Shown one piece after another: positions 9,440-17,263 of a DNA stretch of 21,738 nt (the first letter of the stretch is position 1; each line of letters starts with the position of its first letter). The stretch covers positions 1 to 21,738 of the forward strand of contig NW_024468427.1 in assembly GCF_002104995.1 (NCBI RefSeq), written 5' to 3'. The notes under the pieces are model-generated. The model worked only from the letters and a program-made list of their open reading frames with translations, searched no databases and was not told the origin of the DNA. Both the position numbers and the translations under genes were made by a program. The DNA comes from Linderina pennispora. Taxonomy: Eukaryota > Kickxellomycota > Kickxellomycetes > Kickxellales > Kickxellaceae.

Positions 9440-10027
9440 ACTGACGGTAGGAGGGTGCTGGTACGTATATCAAGCGGAATAAAGCCAAAGGTATGTGTAG
9501 TAGAATGCAGTATGGAAAAGACTGCAGAGTATCGTTTGCCTGTTGGAGAGTCATTAAGATAAAGCGAAAAAGGGGGATACAGCCGATTGGTGTATACATA
9601 CATATGAGGGGGCTGGGCGCAGGCCAAGCGACACACACCAAGCGATACACACCAAGTGACTTGCGCTCGCCAAGTGACTTGCACTCGCCAAGCCAGGTGG
9701 GCACCAATTACACAAGAAAACATAATGCCTCGTGCCAGAAATAGACTTCAACTCTTATTTCTCAAATAATGTGTTCTGTTAGACACGAAAAAAATGATGA
9801 TGAGCACATTGCATGAGCCACGCGCCCGTCTCCCAAGACTTTCATGTCGATACGCTGATACTTCATTGGCGCCCTCCTCTCGGCAGGTAACGTCTGTGGC
9901 TGTTGTCATCAAAGCACAGAGTGATCCTGGCACTCGTATGAGGCACGATAGTCACTGTGCTGCTGACAGTGCTTGAAGAGTCTTTAGACATAGATTGACC
10001 TGGGTAACATTGCATAAAAGTCAAATA
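9440..10027. other. Spacer with short tandem repeat
   Basis: Contains the CCAAG-type tandem repeat at 9623-9698. A minus-strand 42-aa ORF starting MSKDSSSTVSS (just below 10000) has an ATG but no finger, and is not called. Confidence 0.3.
9623..9698 (+). repeat. CCAAG(C/T)GA tandem repeat
   Basis: Five imperfect units start with CCAAG: two short CCAAGCGAyACACA units, two longer CCAAGTGACTTGCrCTCG units and a partial CCAAGCCAGG. It lies upstream, in the minus sense, of the 9439 micro-gene. Confidence 0.7.
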
Positions 10028-10126
10028 TTAGTTTGAATATTCAGCTTCTGACACTGTAGACCCGGGCATGTGTGAACACTGGCTGCATATAGCCAGACTC
10101 TGCCGGCATACAATACCCTTTTCCAT
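10028..10126 (-). pseudogene. Possible decayed zinc-finger micro-gene (32 aa)
   Basis: ATG at 10126 opens 32 aa beginning MEKGIVCRQ with Ile-Cys-Ser-Gln-Cys followed, after exactly 12 residues, by Tyr (TAT) where the array members have His (CAT or CAC), then Ser-Asn-stop. A single C-to-T change would explain the loss of the His. The core aromatic is also missing. It has the position, strand and size of an array member but fails the motif, so it may be a relic or chance. Confidence 0.3.
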
Positions 10127-10371
10127 GGCGTAGTCTTCGGCTTCATACTTTCATAAAGACAATGGATAAAACAATAGCGCTTTTAATAAAATAGGTAACT
10201 GGGAAAGGGGTATAGTGCTTCAAGCAAGCAGCACAGATGGGCAGAGTAGGTGAAAAACAGTTTATGCAAAAAATGCAGGATGTTTTGAGGCAAGAGGATG
10301 GCTTCTGGGATGCCTTTCTTCTAGCCGATGGGTGAGATGGGCGCGGTGCGAGTTTCGGCTCACAAGCCAAG

Positions 10372-10521
10372 TCAGGAGTGACTCGATTCCACGTGCACGT
10401 TGTACGATTCAAACTCATGGTATATCGCTCCACAGTAGAAGCAGACAAACGCCTGTTGGCGAGTAAGCGATTTACACAGCCTCAATTGAGACAGGTTCTT
10501 GAATGCTACGTTACAGGTCAT
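10372..10521 (-). CDS. Single-zinc-finger micro-protein (49 aa)
   Basis: ATG at 10521 opens 49 aa beginning MTCNVAFKNLSQLRL. The finger is Phe-Val-Cys-Phe-Tyr-Cys, GAIY, an aromatic Tyr in the helix core, His after 12 residues and a second His five positions on (C-x2-C-x12-H-x4-H). The protein ends directly after the finger (His-Ser-stop). A TATATA at 10565-10570 lies 44 nt upstream. It is a classical C2H2 form, whereas most neighbours are C2HC. Confidence 0.65.
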   Translation of the reverse strand: MTCNVAFKNLSQLRLCKSLTRQQAFVCFYCGAIYHEFESYNVHVESSHS

Positions 10522-11112
10522 CGCAAGAGGGCGTATGTGGTTGGTATATTAAGAAGGAATATAGTATATAAATGATCCAGTATGGCCAGCGAGGTCAAGG
10601 AAAGAGAAGCAAAAATGGCGGCAGTGGGAGGGAGTGGTAATCGAACAGTAGAGAATGGTAACCGCAATGCAACCCGTACAGCGATGACCAGGTGGCAGAA
10701 AAAGAACGAGTGAGGCGGCGAGCGACGGCAAACAAGCGGCATGCTGGCTTATATTTTTTCTTCAAGAATATTGCCCGTCGGGGCAGTAACAGAATAACCT
10801 CGACCGCTTGGCTTGGTGGGTGTATGTGGCTTGCCTTCGTGCCCAGGTCCCTTGTTTGCTCCAACGTGGGTAGTGCATGACGCCCAGTGAAATTGTGCAT
10901 GATTTTTGTTGGCATCCTTCGCCTCATTTTCAATTGTCACCTTGATTGTTTCTGAAAGAGAGCGACATGGTAGAACCACGTCTATTCCATTTCGATTCGG
11001 TATTGTTGGCTGAAGTGTCTACGAATATAAGGCAGAAAGGAAGACGTGACGGACAGCAGGTCCTGCCTATGCCTATTCTCGCACGAGTGCCTTCCTTTTT
11101 TGCCGTCCTGCC
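10522..11112. other. Spacer, nothing certain
   Basis: A minus-strand frame at 10549-10731 shows C-x2-C-x14-H-x4-C spacing but lacks the aromatic core residue and starts with a non-finger hydrophobic segment. I do not call it. No other motif is recognised. Confidence 0.3.
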
Positions 11113-11476
11113 CTATGATCTGCCCAACAAGTACAGGAGTAGAAATAAGGCCTGCGAGTTATCGTGCCGGTGGCACCAATTGAACAAAGCGCCTTCCGCA
11201 GTCTTCTGATCCTCCACTTTAGGTGGAAAGTCCATGTCTGTAGGGAATGATGCAATTGACTGCCAAGCACACAAACAGGGAATATCAGGTAATGGTGTCG
11301 TCAGAAAAACGCGCCTCAGCTTTGCACTTGCAGCATTGCGCAGGCCACCTGACAAGGGGGCAGGAGGATCCGCTTCTCCCAGCAGCACAGATCGCGGTGC
11401 ATACATACTATACAGCGCAGCGAAATACATGTTGTACGAGCCTATCTTCGTCGTGGAATTCCGCCCGACAATAATA

Positions 11477-11605
11477 TCAATTGTATACCCGGTGATCTGC
11501 ACGCTTGACGGGGCAACGGTGACGCCAGCGCCAGCGCCAGCACCAGCACCAGCACCAGCACCAGCACCAGTGAACGTAGCTGAAAATCCTCTGTAGAAAC
11601 CCCAT
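11477..11605 (-). CDS. Candidate Cys-Trp/Arg-Trp repeat micro-ORF (42 aa)
   Basis: The first ATG (11605) downstream of a perfect TATAAAA box (11704-11710) opens 42 aa: MGFLQRIFSYVH, then five Trp-Cys pairs and Trp-Arg pairs encoded by the hexanucleotide repeat, then HRCPVKRADHRVYN. The TATA-to-ATG distance (98 nt), strand and size match the zinc-finger micro-genes, and the site falls in the array between members at 10521 and 12048. It may be an array member whose finger was overwritten by repeat growth, or the true product may use the Gly-Ala frame. No homologue is known to me. Confidence 0.3.
   Translation of the reverse strand: MGFLQRIFSYVHWCWCWCWCWCWRWRWRHRCPVKRADHRVYN
11524..11570 (+). 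repeat. Hexanucleotide microsatellite (CCAGCR)n
   Basis: About eight units of CCAGCG or CCAGCA. All three minus frames stay open through it (Val-Leu/Ala-Leu, Gly-Ala and Cys-Trp/Arg-Trp), as does a plus frame encoding Ala-Pro. Such tracts are prone to length change. Confidence 0.9.
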
Positions 11606-11943
11606 TTGAAAACGGTGGTTTGTGATTGTGTGAGCTAATGGAAGGATGCAGCTTGGGAGTATCCCAGGACGTCCGAAGAGAGATCCTATCCACGATTGTT
11701 CGCTTTTATACCTTCACTCTGATTGGCATGGGTTAAAATCCTCCATATCTTGGCAACACCACCCACAGCGTAGTGGTAGCTTTGCGATTCTTGATTCCTT
11801 AGGTCCCCATCACGAATCATATAGAAGACAACAGCTATCATTGATGAGTTGGTATTATGTGCGAAAGCATAATAAGAATTTACATAAATGTCTTGCCACT
11901 TGGTGGGAGGAAGTTATTGTAGTGCCATTCACCCGCTTTGGCC
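11606..11943. other. Spacer with TATAAAA promoter at 11704-11710 (minus)
   Basis: The minus-strand TATAAAA at 11704-11710 is the clearest promoter element in this stretch and drives toward 11605. No other gene is recognised. Confidence 0.4.
11704..11710 (-). promoter_or_regulatory. TATAAAA box of the 11605 locus
   Basis: A perfect TATAAAA, 98 nt upstream of the first ATG (11605), in the same layout as the finger micro-genes. Confidence 0.5.
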
Positions 11944-12048
11944 CTACTTGCAAAAATAAGCACGGTGCACCTCGAGGAAGTCGGGGTAGGCGAAAGTGTC
12001 GCCGCAGATCGTGCATTCGTACCCAGAGCTTTGCGCAGTCGATTTCAT
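11944..12048 (-). CDS. Single-zinc-finger micro-protein (34 aa), smallest member
   Basis: ATG at 12048 opens only 34 aa beginning MKSTAQSSG. The rest is one finger: Tyr-Glu-Cys-Thr-Ile-Cys, GDTF, Leu in the helix core, His after 12 residues and Cys five positions on (C-x2-C-x12-H-x4-C), then Lys-stop. The protein is thus a bare finger with a nine-residue lead. A TATAAAG box at 12173-12179 lies 125 nt upstream. The same frame upstream has no ATG before the leader becomes very Phe/Ser-rich, so the short form is preferred. Confidence 0.62.
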   Translation of the reverse strand: MKSTAQSSGYECTICGDTFAYPDFLEVHRAYFCK

Positions 12049-12446
12049 TAGAACGATAGGCGCGAAAAGATAATTTATGTACTCGGTGAGTGGCGAAAGG
12101 TAAGAAAAAACTGGCAAAAACCTGAAGGAAAAAGAGAAAAATCGGAAGGACACCAATCGATAGGGCGGCATCCTTTATAACCCCTGGACGGGCAAACGTT
12201 CCTAACACTCGCTGATACACAATTGCCGGAAAAAGCGATACCACACTATAATTAGTCTGGCTTATTTTCTGCCCGCAACTCCTTTTTTTAGGGACCCAAC
12301 TGGCGGCCAGCCGCCTGAAACTCTTCCGGCTTTTCTAGCTTGTGGTCGAGTCTATTTTTGGGCCGGCAGTGCAAGCGCACAGAGGATCCACAGAATGGCA
12401 CTGGCAAATTGACCGAATGGGAAGAGGCCGGAACAGCCCTGGTACG
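12049..12446. other. Spacer with TATAAAG box at 12173-12179 (minus)
   Basis: The TATAAAG box serves the 12048 gene. A CTTTTTTTAG-type T-rich stretch near 12280-12290 is present. No other gene is seen. Confidence 0.35.
12173..12179 (-). promoter_or_regulatory. TATAAAG box of the 12048 micro-gene
   Basis: TATAAAG 125 nt upstream of the ATG. The same heptamer precedes the 14526 gene. Confidence 0.5.
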
Positions 12447-12596
12447 CTACTTATGCCCCTGCGTTGGCCTAAAGACGGGCTGGTGTTTGCACGAGGGTAC
12501 GTGTCCGTTGAGCAAGTCAAGAGACACAAAACCAACATTGCATCCAAAGCACACAAACGGCTCGTAAACAAAGTAAGGGGAACTAGTGGGGTGCAT
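12447..12596 (-). CDS. Single-zinc-finger micro-protein (49 aa)
   Basis: ATG at 12596 (ACCATGCAC) opens 49 aa beginning MHPTSSPYFVYEP. The finger is Phe-Val-Cys-Phe-Gly-Cys, NVGF, Leu in the helix core, His after 12 residues and Cys four positions on (C-x2-C-x12-H-x3-C), then a basic, His-containing tail KHQPVFRPTQGHK. A TATATA box at 12703-12708 lies 107 nt upstream, and the leader between is strongly pyrimidine-rich on the coding strand. It is a canonical finger and a confident member. Confidence 0.66.
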   Translation of the reverse strand: MHPTSSPYFVYEPFVCFGCNVGFVSLDLLNGHVPSCKHQPVFRPTQGHK

Positions 12597-12805
12597 GGTT
12601 GAGTATTATTGGTGCAAATAAGCGCAGTGAGGAGAGGAAATATACATTGAGATGGAGGAAAGGGAGGAAGGGGAGGAAGAAGAAGAGAGAGGAGGAAACT
12701 GGTATATAATCCTTCCAAAGTCCTCAAGGCATAGAGGTAACGAGAATGGGGGTGGAGATGGCTGAGGTGAAGCTTTTTTAATATGTCCTTTTTGGGCAAC
12801 CCCGC
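12597..12805. promoter_or_regulatory. TATA box and pyrimidine-rich leader of the 12596 gene
   Basis: TATATA at 12703-12708 (minus) is followed by a long C/T-rich tract on the coding strand (12650-12700) before the ATG at 12596. Pyrimidine tracts near fungal transcription starts are common. Confidence 0.4.
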
Positions 12806-13094
12806 ATACATGCAACATATGCAATGCAGCATCTTGGTTCACGGGACCAGCAGGACAGGCGTGAAAACAAACACCTGTGATGTGGTAATTGATCTGCAGA
12901 ACAGATCCTGAGATGTGTTCCTTTGTTGCGATAGACGCTTCACGCACGCCTGCATGCAAGGACCTGGTGCAGATCGAGAGGCAGCAGTGCTGGTCTGGTC
13001 TGGCAATCAGCTCAGCCCTTGCACATTGCGCCTCAGGCGGGTGGGTAGAGTTGAATGGGGCGTCTTGTCTTTGCTTGTGTTGATTGGCAGGTGC

Positions 13095-13289
13095 CTAGGG
13101 AAACCACAGCAAGCGCTTCAGTGCTGTCCGTCTGCTTGTCTCCTGCATCGCAGCAGGCGCGCATGGACAACACTGGTCGCAGTGCGTGTTCAGTGTCAGC
13201 ATCTCGCTGAACACCGCATTGCAGTTGCCGCAGATGAAATTGACGCTCTCGGCGGAGTCGCACGGAAAGGCTGTCCAGTATTCGCTCAT
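13095..13289 (-). CDS. Single-zinc-finger micro-protein (64 aa), arm B copy
   Basis: Identical to the arm A protein except Ser at residue 12 in place of Phe. The finger is Phe-Ile-Cys-x2-Cys-x12-His-x3-Cys with NAVF and a helix-core Leu, followed by a Cys-rich and then basic tail. A TATAAG box at 13357-13362 lies 68-74 nt upstream. Only one replacement and one silent change separate the two copies, both outside the metal ligands. Confidence 0.65.
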   Translation of the reverse strand: MSEYWTAFPCDSAESVNFICGNCNAVFSEMLTLNTHCDQCCPCAPAAMQETSRRTALKRLLWFP

Positions 13290-13356
13290 GGTGTGTAAGG
13301 TCTAAGGAACAAATTGCTGAGAGTACAGGGCCAGGTCCTAGGCAGAGCGTTGTCTT

Positions 13357-13362
13357 CTTATA
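13357..13362 (-). promoter_or_regulatory. TATAAG box of the arm-B micro-gene
   Basis: The inverted copy of the arm A element, about 70 nt upstream of the ATG at 13289. Confidence 0.45.
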
Positions 13363-13893
13363 GCCCACACTGCAGAGCAACTTCATGGTGCGAGTCGGGA
13401 GATCGAGAGGCGCCCGGTTAGTTATCAATCCAGTCGGGAGAGTACAGCGGCAGTCATAACCAGCGCCCTGTCGGCAACGATCGCGTGGAGAAAGGCGCTC
13501 TCGGAATCGGCACTCACTGAGTAGAAGGGTCGGAGCAGCACATGGCGTCACGGGCCGGGGGCAGGCAGTGGAGGGTACGCAGGGCCACACAATGCCGGCT
13601 GCCAATAAGTGCGGACCTGCGTTGGCGGCGTGTCCACTGACCGGGACAGGGACAGTTGGCAAATGTGACGCCTCTTCAGCCTTCGCCAGTCCATTCCCTT
13701 GCAACCTCCCATGCAGATAGCCGGTGTGAGGCAGTTGCTGCAGGGAAAGCTACAGCACAGACATCAGGGTGTGTAGCTGTTTTGCATGTTGTGCGGCATG
13801 AAGCGTAATGAGAGCAGTACTGGTTCTTCCATCGGTTAACTGGATAGTACAGTCATTAAGCGCAAGCCTTGTCTTAGCCCACGGATATCCCAA

Positions 13894-14049
13894 TTAGCAT
13901 TGAAAGCTAGTGCCAACTATCATCTTAGGACAACGTTGGCAAATCAATAGTGTTTTGTGTATACTCTGAACTCCACGTAATGAACATATCACCTTGTAAA
14001 ACCTTTCAATATCTACTGATGTCCCTTGTGCTGGAAGATAGTGTAATCC
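13894..14049 (-). mobile_element. hAT transposase C-terminal relic
   Basis: A 51-aa minus-strand frame begins GLHYLPAQGTSVDIERFYKV, close in pattern to the hAT C-terminal dimerisation segment (YLPIxxSSVxxERxFS), and continues ICSLRGVQSIHKTLLICQRC. The Glu-Arg pair and the preceding Thr-Ser-Val are kept. Upstream coding (14060-14300) is interrupted by stops. The call is from family memory and weak in length. The surrounding DNA is AT-rich, unlike the array. Confidence 0.4.
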
Positions 14050-14331
14050 TATTTTCTAGATTAATGTCATAACTGCATCATCACTATCATAGAATTGATA
14101 ATATAGAGATGCAACTGAAGGTTGTTGTGGTTGGGTTGAGATATCTATATTATTCTTTGAATGTGTTGAGTGGAATGGTGACTAATAGAATAAGGAACAG
14201 CAGGATGTATATTGTCTGCCAAGTCTCAAATTATGTAGTGCTACTACAGCTACTCTCCAGATATAGAATGACAGTGTAGATCATAGAAAAGCTTCATAGT
14301 CTACTATCTAATTTTTATTTTATCAAGAAAT
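14050..14331. other. AT-rich stretch, possible further transposon remains
   Basis: Short broken frames on the minus strand continue into the hAT-like relic. No feature can be bounded. Confidence 0.25.
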
Positions 14332-14526
14332 TCAGAATTTGCAGTGGAATTTAAGAGTGCATGTCTCCTTTGGCTTATTCGCACCGTGATAGGCTGCATC
14401 GATGCATGCCGCATGTCTCTTCTTATCATGATGTGCGATAATATGCGCTATGCCATCAGTCACGGAATAGAATCTCCGCGAGCAGTAGCGGCAGCTGTAT
14501 ATGTTGACTTCGCTGCATTGAGTCAT
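14332..14526 (-). CDS. Single-zinc-finger micro-protein (64 aa)
   Basis: ATG at 14526 opens 64 aa beginning MTQCSEVNI. The finger is Tyr-Ser-Cys-Arg-Tyr-Cys, SRRF, His after 12 residues and a second His four positions on (C-x2-C-x12-H-x3-H), with one further His. The helix-core position is Gly-Ile in place of the usual Leu. The tail of about 30 aa is Lys/Ala/Cys-containing (HAACIDAAYHGANKPKE). A TATAAAG box at 14624-14630 lies 98 nt upstream. The sequence is embedded in AT-rich DNA. Confidence 0.62.
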   Translation of the reverse strand: MTQCSEVNIYSCRYCSRRFYSVTDGIAHIIAHHDKKRHAACIDAAYHGANKPKETCTLKFHCKF

Positions 14527-15990
14527 GTTTGTAGTGTAGAATGATATGTAGAATGTGTTTGAAAAGGACGGAGCAAATTGTATTGCGTATGGTATTGGAA
14601 GAGTAAACTGGTCGGATCATCCTCTTTATAGAGAACCCACACAAATTACATTACCCCTAAAATGATTCCATGACAACTGAACTGTGATCCTGTTCGGAGA
14701 TATATGATCTAATGTGTGCATGACATGTTATTCCTACTTCATGTTTTCCAAATTAAAACTACTCATGGGTAGCGAGTATCTTTTTGCTGCAAGGAGATGC
14801 AGACAAGTCGTGAGTGGTAGTGGATAAGTTGTTGTCTGTTGGCTTAATTGATAGCTGCAGCATCAATTCAGCATTCACCAAAAATGTTTGTATATAATGT
14901 GCTCATGTAGAGGCATAATCGGAAATATTTAACATCTGGAACGAAATTAACAGATAGAGTCAATACCTATAACATGGCTGCTCATAATCAGAATTGACTA
15001 AGTTTTACAAATGGTTTCGTGATACTCAGATATACTATCTTCGTTTCATTATGCAGGCCTATTCAGCGACACATCTTGAAAACAAATGCATGCCCCCGTT
15101 GTTGTAGGTCTAGAGCACACGGCAGGTGATATAGGGCAAAAGGAGGAAACAGATAACGAGTAACGAAAAATACCTGATATGTGAATGTGTGTATTTTTCG
15201 TGTACCGTGGATTCTAAATATCCTGTCAAGCGATAATATGTCAATCCAGAGATGTGCAAGCAGTGTGAACGTATCGGCAACAGAAAATGACAGAGCCAAG
15301 TAGTATATATTGATAGAGAAAGAGAGCTATAGAGAAAAGGAAGGTAGAGGCGAGCGCAAAGGTTTTTTACCATCGCTCAGGTGACAGAGCCAGAAATAAA
15401 AGAAAAAACAGTGGGATGAAAAACTATGTGGTTCACAGTAATCGGATCTTGAGATTCTACCAAAACCAACGTAAAGAGAAGTTGCATATACTGCAAGACT
15501 GCCGGGCAGGCTACGAGAAGAAGAACACTGCCGCCTTTCAGAAAACCGCTGCCACCGAAAAGTGAGCACGTGTGATGGGTAGAGGTGCTACATGCATCCA
15601 TAGGAGGAGGTTGCCAGCGACACGCCAATCAAAGGCGAGGTCACTGGGAATTCATTCATGAGCCTCTGGCCGAATTTGCAATGTGTGAGGGCTCATCCTG
15701 CTTTCTTCAAAGACATCATTATCCTGCCAGTCCACCTATTCCCCGCCATAGCAAAAAAATTGGCTTATGCTGATGCATAGCCGCATATTCCTCAATAAAA
15801 ATCCACACCAAGCAGGAAGGCAGACGGCAGAGATATACCACGTACGCAGCTTTCGACATTGGAACAGTTCTTTATTATACGGCATCAAGTATTGACAGGT
15901 GATTATGAGCCAGATCCAGGACCTTTATGGTGCTCTGCCCTTGGCTTCAGATCCTTTTGTTACGGGTGCGCACCTACCCGGCATGGCTGA
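14527..15990. other. Long spacer, nothing recognised beyond the TATAAAG box
   Basis: Holds the TATAAAG (14624-14630) of the 14526 gene. 14640-15060 is AT-rich. Frames of 60-90 aa exist on both strands at 15063-15773 but show no motif; the minus ones are Phe/Leu/Ser-rich from polypyrimidine sequence. No array member was found here despite a directed look for C-x2-C-x12-H. Confidence 0.35.
14624..14630 (-). promoter_or_regulatory. TATAAAG box of the 14526 micro-gene
   Basis: TATAAAG 98 nt upstream of the ATG. It stands out as G-flanked within AT-rich DNA (CTCTATAAAGAGG). Confidence 0.5.
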
Positions 15991-16053
15991 CTAGTGGCCA
16001 CCAAATCGGCAATGGATGCAGTCGTCGACACCGTTACCGCTCGTAGGATCCAT
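15991..16053 (-). pseudogene. Possible truncated finger micro-ORF (20 aa)
   Basis: ATG at 16053, 146 nt below a TATATA at 16200-16205, opens 20 aa beginning MDPTSGNG and holding Asp-Cys-Ile-His-Cys-Arg-Phe, with a stop soon after. The first half of a finger seems present but the His pair and helix are missing. Adjacent frames do not restore a good C-x2-C-x12-H with a single-base change. It is either a relic or chance. Confidence 0.22.
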
Positions 16054-16699
16054 GATGTGTTGTTGCTCAGTCCTGTGTTTATTTCGTCTCCTTCAGAATG
16101 GTGCGATCAGCAACAAAAAAGACACTCCTTGTAAATGCTGGTGCAAGAGAGAAAAGGAGAAATACGTGCCAGGTGTTTCCCCCTTTCACAGTTCCCAGCT
16201 ATATAACTACTACATTAGCAAGACTGAGAGCAGCGGTCGCAAGGGGTGCAATAAAAAGGGGCATGTCAAGCGTCATTTCCGAAACTTTCTTGGCAGGGTG
16301 AAGGAAGATCGACAACGTCCTTTCCTTTTTTGTACAACACATGGAGCGCTATGTATCCACCACTCATGTTTTAGTGAGTTGCTGATGATCCTTGTATCAA
16401 GATATTCTTGCACGCGTTTTGGGGAGAAGCGCAAGCGACATGTGGTTTGGTTCAATATACCTGATTTTCGCTGCGTCCACATACGCAGAAGGTTGGGTGG
16501 CATCACTGTAAACAAAATAGAGCGTTTTTGGTTGACCAGAGCCAATCAGACCCGCACTTGATCGCTCGAGAACATAGCGTGAGGCGTGGTTCATGTGAAA
16601 AGTGGGGTTGTTAGAGAACCGGACCCACGTTCTTGTTAGTGATTTACATGTTTTCTCGTTTGTCTAGCGATGGATGACTAGAACTGTGCCCATCAGGCC
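16054..16699. other. Unassigned region; one long plus-strand ORF
   Basis: A plus-strand ORF 16016-16561 (181 aa, ATG start) is Cys/Lys/Arg-rich (KDTPCKCWCKREKEK; RKGCNKKGHVKRHFRNF) with no motif I recognise. It runs antisense to the 16053 micro-ORF and its promoter. Its length makes it worth noting, but coding status is unproven. Confidence 0.22.
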
Positions 16700-16882
16700 T
16701 TAAAAATAAATCCGCACGATGATTCTGCCTATTCTTAAGCTCGAGACGCCAACATACCCCTTGTCTCTGCAGTACTCACAGCACTGAGGAAAGTCCCCTT
16801 TCGTACATTTTGTCTGAAGTCGGCCAAAAGCCGGCTCAATCACGAATGCCCAGTGGAGTATGTAGGTGTTCATGCTTCGCAT
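16700..16882 (-). CDS. Cys-rich micro-ORF (60 aa), doubtful array member
   Basis: ATG at 16882 opens 60 aa beginning MRSMNTYILHWAFVIEPAF. It has Cys-x6-7-Cys-Cys-x2-Cys (KCTKGDFPQCCEYC) and then RDKGYVGVSSL, which mimics the C-x2-C-x4-aromatic start of an array finger, but no His follows at x12-14. Strand, size and spacing fit the array. It may be a decayed finger or a different four-Cys site. Confidence 0.33.
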   Translation of the reverse strand: MRSMNTYILHWAFVIEPAFGRLQTKCTKGDFPQCCEYCRDKGYVGVSSLRIGRIIVRIYF

Positions 16883-17125
16883 GTCCGCAACACCCACCAC
16901 AGGTTGTCCCACCGCTGCAGCTTATTTGTTGTATTCGGATGTGGGTGTACACTTGGGAGCGTGCTGTCGGCCTTGGCTGATTTCCGAATATGCCGGTCAC
17001 ACGGGTATCATGAACACAATCAGGTTTATGGCTTCAAAAAATGGCCCAAGGAGGGTTTTATTTTTATTCCCAAAGCGGCATGCAGTATGGTGAAAAGTAG
17101 CATCAATGGGGTGATGCCCGAGGGA
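16883..17125. other. Spacer
   Basis: No supported gene. A plus frame crosses it (16853-17293) but shows no motif. Confidence 0.25.
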
Positions 17126-17263
17126 CTAGCGGATGTAGCTGGCAGCACTATCCTTGAGAAGGGTGCACCTGAATATATGGCTGCCGGGGTTCTCTGTCAT
17201 AGACGAGATTTCTCCGCAGTTGAAGCAGCGCTCCTGGGTAGGTTGGGAGAAATCAGAGTACAT
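17126..17263 (-). CDS. Single-zinc-finger micro-protein (45 aa), divergent finger
   Basis: ATG at 17263 opens 45 aa beginning MYSDFSQPTQER. The finger is Arg-Cys-Phe-Asn-Cys, 12 residues, His, three residues, Cys (C-x2-C-x12-H-x3-C). The ligands and spacing match the array exactly, but the usual core Phe and helix Leu are replaced (GEISSMTENPGS), so the fold may be weaker. A tail of about 12 aa follows. A 15-base A run (plus sense) lies in the leader at about 17317-17331; no clear TATA box is seen. Confidence 0.5.
   Translation of the reverse strand: MYSDFSQPTQERCFNCGEISSMTENPGSHIFRCTLLKDSAASYIR

Larger units (their letters stand above)
11113..11634 (-). other. Long open frame with (Gly-Ala)n, status unclear
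   Basis: A frame open from just after a TAG at 11635 to a stop at 11113 (174 codons). It reads VFKWGFYRGFSATFTG, then an eight-fold Gly-Ala run from the microsatellite, then SVQITGYTIDIIVGRNSTTK and a less regular C-terminal half. No ATG precedes the repeat in this frame; ATGs occur only downstream (MYFAALYSMY; MDFPPKVED at 11235). The TAG at its start could be a 3' splice acceptor. Amino-acid make-up before the C-terminal half looks protein-like, but I recognise no family. It competes with the 42-aa frame at 11605. Confidence 0.3.
12806..13852 (-). repeat. Inverted duplication, arm B (~1.05 kb)
   Basis: The reverse complement of arm A at 1755-2801, with roughly ten kilobases between the arms. 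This arm sits in register with the minus-strand array, so it is probably the parent position and arm A the derived copy (inference). A hAT-transposase-like relic lies 42 bp beyond its outer end. Confidence 0.9.

Noticed and set aside
10549-10731. Minus frame with C-x2-C-x14-H-x4-C spacing
   Set aside because: No core aromatic at the right place, hydrophobic lead, and it overlaps the promoter of the 10521 gene. Likely chance.
11281-11380. Minus Cys-Cys-Lys-Cys motif
   Set aside because: No start codon, and stops before any His; no single-base change gives a full finger.
12340-12567. Plus frame with CPC...CLH resembling a SWIM motif
   Set aside because: Antisense to the clear 12596 finger gene; the match is short and no MULE-type context exists.
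15063-15628. Minus Phe/Leu/Ser-rich frames of 78-87 aa
   Set aside because: Produced by polypyrimidine sequence; no motif, and no finger after a directed look.
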